From contig VFKW01000154.1 of the NCBI GenBank assembly GCA_009885355.1, positions 1 through 7,338 of the forward strand: a DNA stretch of 7,338 nucleotides, written 5' to 3'. The position numbers and the translations under genes were made by a program. This document shows, in pieces, positions 1 to 3,263 of this stretch; positions within the stretch are counted from its first letter, which is position 1; every line of letters starts with the position of its first letter. This DNA is from Candidatus Berkelbacteria bacterium. GTDB taxonomy: Bacteria > Patescibacteriota > UBA1384 > VFKW01. The notes beneath the pieces were generated by a model. It made no database searches. It was not told the origin of the DNA and was given only the letters and a program-made list of their open reading frames with translations.

Positions 1-10
1 AAAAAGTTTT

Positions 11-529
11 ATGTTTGGAATAGGGCAATTTTTTGGCAATTTAGGTAAAAAAATGAAAAAACCGGAAGTAAAAAAGCACGTAGCAGTTCCACCGATGATG
101 ACAACAGAATTAAAAAAGCCTGAAGATCGGGATTTTTGGGTTGATGAAGAGAAATTGGGAGCGACAAAGACGGATATTATTGCGCATACTTATTTTGAAG
201 AGGCAGAGGCAGCTTTTAAGGTGAAAGATTATCACAAGGCGGAGCCTTTGTATATTCAAGCAGTAAAGGATAATCCACAGAATATAAAAGCTTATAATAG
301 GTTGGGGGCTATATATTTGGAACAGGGGAATTATGAGGATGCGATTGATGCGTTTTCGACGGCCGTAAAATATGATAATACGGTTTGTAGCCGTTATTAT
401 AATTTGGCGCTTGCCTATGTCGGGCAGGGAAATTATAAGGATGCGGCCGAGAGTTTAAAAGCGGCGATTAAATTATCTCCGAAGAATGAAAAGTATAAAC
501 AAGTACTTGAACAAATTGAAAAAAAATGA
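11..529 (+). CDS. Tetratricopeptide-repeat (TPR) protein, possibly 5'-partial
   Basis: The 172-aa product has a short glycine/phenylalanine-rich start (MFGIGQFF), then a lysine-rich stretch at about residues 13-40. Three consecutive 34-residue TPR units follow at about 57-90, 91-124 and 125-158, with the usual A/G at position 8, A at position 20 and a trailing proline (for example GAIYLEQGNYEDAIDAF). A short capping helix rich in K and E ends the protein. TPRs are protein-interaction scaffolds, so a partner cannot be named from sequence. The frame continues to the window edge without a stop (codons K, S, F precede the ATG), and no Shine-Dalgarno is visible in the ten bases available. The ATG at 11 may therefore be internal to a longer protein, perhaps one with an upstream membrane segment. 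It ends in TGA and is followed by a weak hairpin/T-tract. It lies just upstream of a tRNA cluster, so the neighbourhood gives no clue to its role. Confidence 0.8.
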   Translation: MFGIGQFFGNLGKKMKKPEVKKHVAVPPMMTTELKKPEDRDFWVDEEKLGATKTDIIAHTYFEEAEAAFKVKDYHKAEPLYIQAVKDNPQNIKAYNRLGAIYLEQGNYEDAIDAFSTAVKYDNTVCSRYYNLALAYVGQGNYKDAAESLKAAIKLSPKNEKYKQVLEQIEKK

Positions 530-541
530 TATTATAGATAG

Positions 542-570
542 AGTCTGATCCGGACTTTGGAAATTTTTTT
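542..570 (+). terminator. Probable weak intrinsic terminator of the TPR gene
   Basis: A short stem AGTCTG (542-547) / CGGACT (551-556), with one G-U pair and a 3-nt loop, lies 12 bases after the stop codon. A run of seven T follows at 564-570. The stem is weak and seven bases separate it from the T-tract, so this is a plausible rather than a strong terminator. It sits where transcription of the TPR gene would need to be separated from the tRNA genes. Confidence 0.4.
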
Positions 571-585
571 CGTTTTTGTATGCGC

Positions 586-660
586 GCCGTCTTAGCTCAG
601 TGGTAGAGCAACTGTTTTGTAAACAGTCGGTCGCCGGTTCAAATCCGGCAGACGGCTCCA
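586..660 (+). tRNA. tRNA-Thr (anticodon UGU)
   Basis: A full cloverleaf is visible. The acceptor stem is GCCGTCT (586-592) with AGACGGC (650-656), the discriminator is T657, and CCA is encoded at 658-660. The anticodon stem ACTGT/ACAGT (611-615/623-627) closes a 7-nt loop with anticodon TGT at 618-620. The T-loop is TTCAAAT. The G1-C72 and C2-G71 pairs agree with threonine identity. The tRNA reads ACA codons, with wobble to others. It is the first member of a Thr-Tyr-Thr-rpmG-Trp cluster. Confidence 0.97.
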
Positions 661-668
661 AAATTTGG

Positions 669-711
669 TAGTTTGCCCCTAAGGGGCCCCTTCGGGGTAG
701 TTAGTAGTTAG
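669..711. repeat. TAGTTAG heptamers interrupted by a 22-nt GC-rich palindrome
   Basis: One heptamer TAGTTTG (669-675) is followed by a near-perfect 22-nt palindrome at 676-697. The palindrome is centred on GGGGCCCC and has one mismatched pair (T680/C693). Two exact TAGTTAG heptamers follow at 698-711. The palindrome can also fold as two small hairpins, the second with a UUCG tetraloop (CCCC-TTCG-GGG). There is no T-run, so it is not a typical terminator. It fills the spacer between tRNA-Thr and tRNA-Tyr. Confidence 0.6.
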
Positions 712-733
712 GGAATTATTTTATTGACTAATA

Positions 734-762
734 TTGACGGGTTGCTAAATTTTTGACAATAT
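734..762 (+). promoter_or_regulatory. Possible promoter for tRNA-Tyr
   Basis: TTGACG at 734-739 (5 of 6 to the -35 consensus) is followed after 17 bases by CAATAT at 757-762, which shares only the A2, A5 and T6 positions of TATAAT. A start near 769 would leave a very short leader before the tRNA at 775. Other TTGAC words at 724 and 753 lack a well-placed -10. Read-through from the upstream tRNA-Thr is an equally good explanation. Confidence 0.3.
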
Positions 763-774
763 ATCGGGTATTAT

Positions 775-861
775 GCTGGAGTGGCGGAGCGGTCAATCGC
801 AACAGACTGTAAATCTGTCGGCCTTGTGCCTACGGGGGTTCGAATCCCTCCTCCAGCACCA
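775..861 (+). tRNA. tRNA-Tyr (anticodon GUA)
   Basis: This is a class II tRNA with a long variable arm. The acceptor stem is GCTGGAG (775-781) with CTCCAGC (851-857), the discriminator is A858, and CCA is encoded at 859-861. The anticodon stem ACAGA/TCTGT (802-806/814-818) closes a loop with anticodon GTA at 809-811. The extra arm, beginning around 819, contains GGCCTTGTGCC. The A73 discriminator and the long extra arm are what bacterial tRNA-Tyr should show. It reads UAC and UAU codons. Confidence 0.97.
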
Positions 862-866
862 CGTGG

Positions 867-939
867 TAGTTGGTAGCTAGTAGTTAGTATTTGGGGATTT
901 CCCTCGGTTTGCTAGCTACCATCTACTAACTACCAACTG
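867..939. repeat. Inverted heptamer arrays forming a long hairpin between tRNAs
   Basis: Four heptamers in exact 7-bp register run from 867 to 894 (TAGTTGG, TAGCTAG, TAGTTAG, TATTTGG). Their reverse-complement family runs from 912 to 939 (CTAGCTA, CCATCTA, CTAACTA, CCAACTG). The two arrays are in register with each other and can form an imperfect stem of about 28 bp over a 17-base loop (895-911). A short T-tract (943-946) follows directly before the next tRNA, so it could act as a transcription-attenuating or processing hairpin. Confidence 0.65.
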
Positions 940-946
940 CTATTTT

Positions 947-1021
947 GCCGACATAGCTCAGTGGTAGAGCGCATTCTTGGTAAGAATGAGGTCTCGGGTC
1001 CGATCCCCGATGTCGGCTCCA
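947..1021 (+). tRNA. tRNA-Thr (anticodon GGU)
   Basis: The acceptor stem is GCCGACA (947-953) with TGTCGGC (1011-1017), the discriminator is T1018, and CCA is encoded at 1019-1021. The anticodon stem CATTC/GAATG (972-976/984-988) closes a 7-nt loop with anticodon GGT at 979-981. It reads ACC and ACU codons and complements the UGU isoacceptor at 586. Both threonine tRNAs carry the same U73 discriminator. It lies directly upstream of rpmG, separated by a heptamer array. Confidence 0.97.
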
Positions 1022-1023
1022 AT

Positions 1024-1058
1024 AATAACCAACAACAAACAACGAACAACAGACAACA
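1024..1058. repeat. AACAACA-type heptamer array (five units)
   Basis: Five units sit in exact 7-bp register: AATAACC, AACAACA, AACAACG, AACAACA and GACAACA. The array starts three bases after the tRNA-Thr CCA end and ends 30 bases before the rpmG start codon, so it would lie in the rpmG leader if the two are co-transcribed. The array is purine/C-biased and has no inverted partner in this spacer, so it should be unstructured in RNA. Confidence 0.65.
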
Positions 1059-1088
1059 GGTAAAAATTTTCAAAATGAAAGGAATATT

Positions 1089-1253
1089 ATGGCAAAAAAA
1101 GATAAAAGACAATTAGTTACTCTCGCTTGTACAAAATGTCAGTCGAGAAATTATCATACTGAAAAAAGCGTGATCAATACTACTGAGAGGCTGGAAGTCA
1201 ATAAATATTGTAACCGCTGTCAGAAACACGCTTCACATAAAGAAGCGAAGTAG
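1089..1253 (+). CDS. rpmG: 50S ribosomal protein L33
   Basis: This is a 54-aa small, strongly basic protein with the L33 signature: MAKKDKRQLVTLACTKC, then a central NYHTEKS stretch, then YCNRC. Four cysteines in two CxxC pairs (C14, C17 and C41, C44) mark the zinc-ribbon (C+) form. L33 is a component of the large ribosomal subunit near the E site. The start ATG at 1089 is preceded by AAGGA at 1079-1083. The gene lies between tRNA-Thr(GGU) and tRNA-Trp, the same place rpmG takes in many bacteria between tuf and trpT-secE. Here tuf is missing upstream and secE downstream. Length and motifs are normal for the family and the reading frame is intact. Confidence 0.95.
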   Translation: MAKKDKRQLVTLACTKCQSRNYHTEKSVINTTERLEVNKYCNRCQKHASHKEAK

Positions 1254-1257
1254 TGAA

Positions 1258-1345
1258 TAAGCTAGTAAGCTGATAAGCAATAAGCTTGTAAGATATTATT
1301 TATTGGTTTTTTTTCATAGTTAATGCTTACTGCTTAATAGCTTAA
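1258..1345. repeat. AAGC-type 7-8 bp repeat array with inverted second arm
   Basis: The left arm (1258-1292) repeats TAAGCNNN at 7-8 bp spacing, starting five bases after the rpmG stop codon. The right arm (about 1321-1345) carries the same word family in reverse complement (GCTTACT, GCTTAAT). Arms 1266-1285 and 1326-1345 could pair imperfectly, with an intervening loop that includes eight T (1307-1314). The left arm shares a 27-nt exact match (1266-1292) with 6008-6034 downstream of pilB. It separates rpmG from tRNA-Trp. Confidence 0.65.
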
Positions 1346-1361
1346 TTCTTACTGCTTGCGG

Positions 1362-1435
1362 GGGGGTGTAGTGAAATGGTATCACAGGGGTCTCCAAAAC
1401 CTCTAGCGGGGGTTCGATTCCCTCCACCCCTGCCA
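1362..1435 (+). tRNA. tRNA-Trp (anticodon CCA)
   Basis: The acceptor stem is GGGGGTG (1362-1368) with CACCCCT (1425-1431), the discriminator is G73 (1432), and CCA is encoded at 1433-1435. The first acceptor pair is a G-U wobble, where E. coli tRNA-Trp has A-U. The D-stem is GTGA/TCAC. The anticodon stem GGGGT/ACCTC (1387-1391/1399-1403, one G-U pair) closes loop CTCCAAA with anticodon CCA at 1394-1396. G73 is the expected tryptophan discriminator. It follows rpmG, as in the conserved rpmG-trpT-secE arrangement, but no secE follows. Confidence 0.96.
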
Positions 1436-1436
1436 G

Positions 1437-1474
1437 ATTAAAATAACCCTGTTGGACGACGGGGTTATTTTAAT
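1437..1474 (+). terminator. Intrinsic terminator after tRNA-Trp
   Basis: A perfect 13-bp inverted repeat (ATTAAAATAACCC at 1437-1449 with its complement at 1462-1474) is extended by T1450-G1461 and G1451-C1460, leaving an 8-nt loop. The GC-rich upper stem and A-tract/T-tract lower arms give the shape of a bidirectional rho-independent terminator. It starts two bases after the encoded CCA and so closes the tRNA/rpmG transcription unit. Confidence 0.8.
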
Positions 1475-1537
1475 AGTATAAAGTATTTAGTATATAGTAT
1501 AAAGTATTTAGTATTTAGTATATAGTATTTTGTATTA
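1475..1537. repeat. AGTATTT heptamer array (nine units)
   Basis: Nine consecutive heptamers lie in perfect register. The first eight all begin AGTAT, with variable last two bases (AA, TT, AT, AA, TT, TT, AT, TT); the ninth is TGTATTA. The array begins immediately at the end of the terminator stem. It is the longest and cleanest of the 7-bp arrays in the window. I see no open reading frame or RNA gene in it. Confidence 0.8.
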
Positions 1538-1562
1538 AGGGTGGGAATATTCTTCTTTAGAC

Positions 1563-1676
1563 GTCATTCCGGTCGGGAAGGGTTCCCAGAACCGGAATCC
1601 AGGAGACTTTACAAGTGGATCCCGGATAATCTCTGCATTTGTCGAGATAAACTTATGCACACGCTTCCGGGATGAT
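1563..1676. repeat. GTCATTCC/GGAATCCAG-type palindromic intergenic element
   Basis: Two adjacent hairpins are seen. The first pairs ATTCCGGT (1566-1573) with ACCGGAAT (1591-1598), with an inner GGGAA/TTCCC (1575-1579/1583-1587). The second pairs ATCCCGGA (1619-1626) with TCCGGGAT (1666-1673), with possible inner pairs ATCTC/GAGAT and TGCAT/ATGCA. The flanking words GTCATTCC, GGAATCCAG, GTGGATCCCGG and CCGGGATGA resemble a family of dispersed palindromic repeats found in many bacterial genomes. The resemblance is from memory, and copy number cannot be judged from one window. No gene overlaps it. Confidence 0.55.
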
Positions 1677-1721
1677 GATATGTGGCATGATGCTCCGTCA
1701 GATTACTACGAGGTGGTTTAT

Positions 1722-1749
1722 TTGACAAAGAATTTTGGCTTGATATAAT
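1722..1749 (+). promoter_or_regulatory. Strong sigma-70 type promoter of the pilN operon
   Basis: A perfect -35 TTGACA (1722-1727) and a perfect -10 TATAAT (1744-1749) are separated by 16 bases, with a TGA extension directly before the -10 (extended -10, TGn). Transcription should start near 1756, giving a leader of about 25 bases to the ATG at 1781. This is the best promoter in the window and drives pilN-pilO-pilP-like-pilB. The match to consensus suggests constitutive housekeeping expression. Confidence 0.85.
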
Positions 1750-1767
1750 TTATATAAGATTAATTAT

Positions 1768-1777
1768 GGAGGAGGGG
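1768..1777 (+). promoter_or_regulatory. Shine-Dalgarno that sets the pilN start
   Basis: GGAGGAGGGG lies five bases (from AGGAGG at 1770-1775) before the ATG at 1781. The alternative in-frame ATG at 1766 overlaps this site and has no ribosome-binding site of its own. It would also lie only about ten bases from the predicted transcription start. The 1781 start is therefore preferred, removing five residues (MEEGN) from the longest frame. Confidence 0.85.
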
Positions 1778-1780
1778 AAT

Positions 1781-2437
1781 ATGTTTAGTGGTGAAGAGAC
1801 TACGCCATCTGTTGATGGTAGTGGTACAGCTCAAAACCAACCGCATTCAGTAAGACAAGAAGATAAAGTAGCTGAAATATCTTCAGTCAAGGTCTCGTCT
1901 GCAGGTTCGTTGGGCGTTCTAATTTTAATTGCAACTATTATCGGCATATTGGGGACCGGTGGTTTTTATGTATATAAAATTTCCAGACAGACAAAGCTGG
2001 ATGAGGCAATTAAAAAATATAACAATTTGACTACTGAAGTGAATTCGAGCGATCTGAAAAAATTGGCCAGTGATTTACAAGAGATCCAAGATGGTCAAAA
2101 AAGTCTGAAAGATGCTATGGATTCGAGAGTTTATTGGTCTAAATTTTGGAATCGCTTGAGTGCAGTTACGCCAAAAAATGTCTTTTTGGGCAGTCTCTCG
2201 ATCGATGAAGCAAATACAGTATCTTTAAATGGTTCGGCTCCAGATCTCACATCGATCGCAAAATATATGGTGAGTATGAAAAAGTCGCCACTTTTTAGCG
2301 ATATAAAATTGGGCAACACTTCTGTTAAAAATCAAGCTGGTGGCCCAGGACTAACTGCTTTTGCGATAACTTTCAAGATTAATCCAGAAGAACTGCTGAA
2401 TAAAGAAGTAGTTCTAGGAGGTAGTAATGGGCAATAA
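1781..2437 (+). CDS. pilN: Type IV pilus assembly protein PilN-like
   Basis: The 218-aa bitopic membrane protein has a polar cytoplasmic N-terminus (1-42), one transmembrane helix (about 44-65, LGVLILIATIIGILGTGGFY), a helical/coiled-coil stretch (about 70-115), and a C-terminal globular domain. That domain carries the PilN pattern: RVYWSKFWNRLSAVTPKNVFL, then a hydrophobic strand, LNGSAPDLTSIAKYM and SPLFSDIKL. In known systems PilN pairs with PilO in the inner-membrane alignment complex and contacts PilM through its N-terminal tail. Here the N-terminal tail is long for the family and no pilM is next to it, so the PilM contact is unproven. It is the first gene of the operon under the promoter at 1722-1749 and overlaps pilO by 11 bases. 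Family assignment is by pattern recognition of a divergent sequence. Confidence 0.82.
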   Translation: MFSGEETTPSVDGSGTAQNQPHSVRQEDKVAEISSVKVSSAGSLGVLILIATIIGILGTGGFYVYKISRQTKLDEAIKKYNNLTTEVNSSDLKKLASDLQEIQDGQKSLKDAMDSRVYWSKFWNRLSAVTPKNVFLGSLSIDEANTVSLNGSAPDLTSIAKYMVSMKKSPLFSDIKLGNTSVKNQAGGPGLTAFAITFKINPEELLNKEVVLGGSNGQ

Positions 2438-2963
2438 ATTTGTACCGATCGGAATTATCATTATTGCAGTATTGGCGCTTGTAGTTGTAAAGCCAATGGC
2501 GGTGGATACAAGAAAGACAAACGCTCAGATAAATGCTTATAGTGAAAGATCTGAGGCTCTAGGGATGAAGATTGCCAAGCTTAGGGAATTTCAGCCAAAA
2601 TTGGCGGAATATTCGGCGACTATAAATGACCTGCGTACAGCGATGCCGGCAGCACAGCAGATTCCTGAGGTTTTAGTCATGGTTGAGGCAATTGCAAAAA
2701 ATACAGGTTTGAACATTTCAGGTTTTGATATACAGCCTAGTTCCGGCGGCAGCGAAGTGGGTGTTGGAATGAGTGCTTCTGGTACATATGATAATCTTGC
2801 TTCATTTACTAGTAAATTGGAAAATAATGTACGTCCGATCAAGATCAAATCAATGGCGGTGACATCTGGGCAGGGCGATGCTTCACAGATCGCAGTTTCA
2901 GTAAGTTTTGGTATTTTGTATCAAGGTAAAGTCGATCAGCAGGTCGCTGATCAGTTGAATTAG
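2427..2963 (+). CDS. pilO: Type IV pilus assembly protein PilO-like
   Basis: The 178-aa protein has a short N-terminus, one transmembrane helix (about 6-24), a helical/coiled-coil segment (about 26-66) and a C-terminal ferredoxin-like domain. The segment with LRTAMPAAQQIPEVLVMVEA, then IAKNTGLNISGFDI and GTYDNLASFTSKLENNVRPI, is the typical PilO arrangement. The family forms homodimers and PilN heterodimers that align the cytoplasmic motor with the rest of the pilus machine. AGGAGGT at 2416-2422 lies inside the end of pilN, four bases before the ATG, and the genes overlap by 11 bases, which suggests translational coupling. The next gene starts after an 8-base gap. Confidence 0.85.
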   Translation: MGNKFVPIGIIIIAVLALVVVKPMAVDTRKTNAQINAYSERSEALGMKIAKLREFQPKLAEYSATINDLRTAMPAAQQIPEVLVMVEAIAKNTGLNISGFDIQPSSGGSEVGVGMSASGTYDNLASFTSKLENNVRPIKIKSMAVTSGQGDASQIAVSVSFGILYQGKVDQQVADQLN

Positions 2964-2971
2964 GAGGGGAA

Positions 2972-3238
2972 ATGAATAAGAGTTTAGAAATAGTTTTTGG
3001 TTTTTTTGTGATTATACTGGTGGCGGTCGGTTTTGCGGTGGCTGGTTTTTTGACTATGCCTAGTTCTCAAGAAGTGGCTGGAGCTATCACAGAAAAAGTT
3101 GAAACAGTGTCTGTACCGGACGATAATACGATCAATCAATTGTCTCAAAAGATAAAAGGTTATGAAAGAAATGGTGCTTTGCCGGTTGTGGTCAATGATA
3201 CGGAAATTGGGAAAGCGAATCCTTTTTTACCTAACTAA
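2972..3238 (+). CDS. Small PilP-like pilus membrane protein
   Basis: The 88-aa protein has an N-terminal hydrophobic helix (about residues 6-27, VFGFFVIILVAVGFAVAGFL) followed by a polar segment. It ends in VVVNDTEIGKANPFLPN. The closing NPFLP resembles the proline/phenylalanine motif (DPF/NPF) near the mature start of PilP and GspC family proteins, and the gene sits exactly where pilP follows pilN-pilO in classical operons. It lacks the folded beta-domain of full-length PilP, so at most it corresponds to a reduced PilP. It could also be a lineage-specific assembly factor. AGGAGGGG at 2962-2969 is a strong ribosome-binding site, and the gene lies between pilO and pilB with short gaps, so it is co-expressed with them. 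Confidence 0.75.
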   Translation: MNKSLEIVFGFFVIILVAVGFAVAGFLTMPSSQEVAGAITEKVETVSVPDDNTINQLSQKIKGYERNGALPVVVNDTEIGKANPFLPN

Positions 3239-3263
3239 TTTTAATTTATAAAAGGCTGAATAA

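Noticed and set aside
11..529. UGA recoding to glycine, as in some CPR groups
   Set aside because: The TPR gene ends naturally at TGA after a complete final helix, and the other genes need no UGA read-through.
473..661. Minus-strand frame of 62 codons with GFEPATDCLQNS
   Set aside because: It is the antisense translation of tRNA-Thr(UGU); this peptide type is a well-known false gene.
753..758. Perfect TTGACA near tRNA-Tyr as a -35 box
   Set aside because: A -10 at proper spacing would fall inside the tRNA gene.
930..1112. Minus-strand frame of 60 codons across tRNA-Thr(GGU)
   Set aside because: It is also antisense tRNA plus repeat array and overlaps the rpmG start.
1475..1537. CRISPR-like array
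   Set aside because: Units are 7 bp with no spacers and no cas genes nearby; it is a simple tandem heptamer repeat.
1436..1765. Possible hidden secE after tRNA-Trp
   Set aside because: The stretch is filled by a terminator, heptamer array, palindromic element and promoter, with no frame resembling the SecE helix.
1766..1780. Upstream in-frame ATG for pilN
   Set aside because: It overlaps the Shine-Dalgarno of the ATG at 1781 and has no ribosome-binding site of its own.
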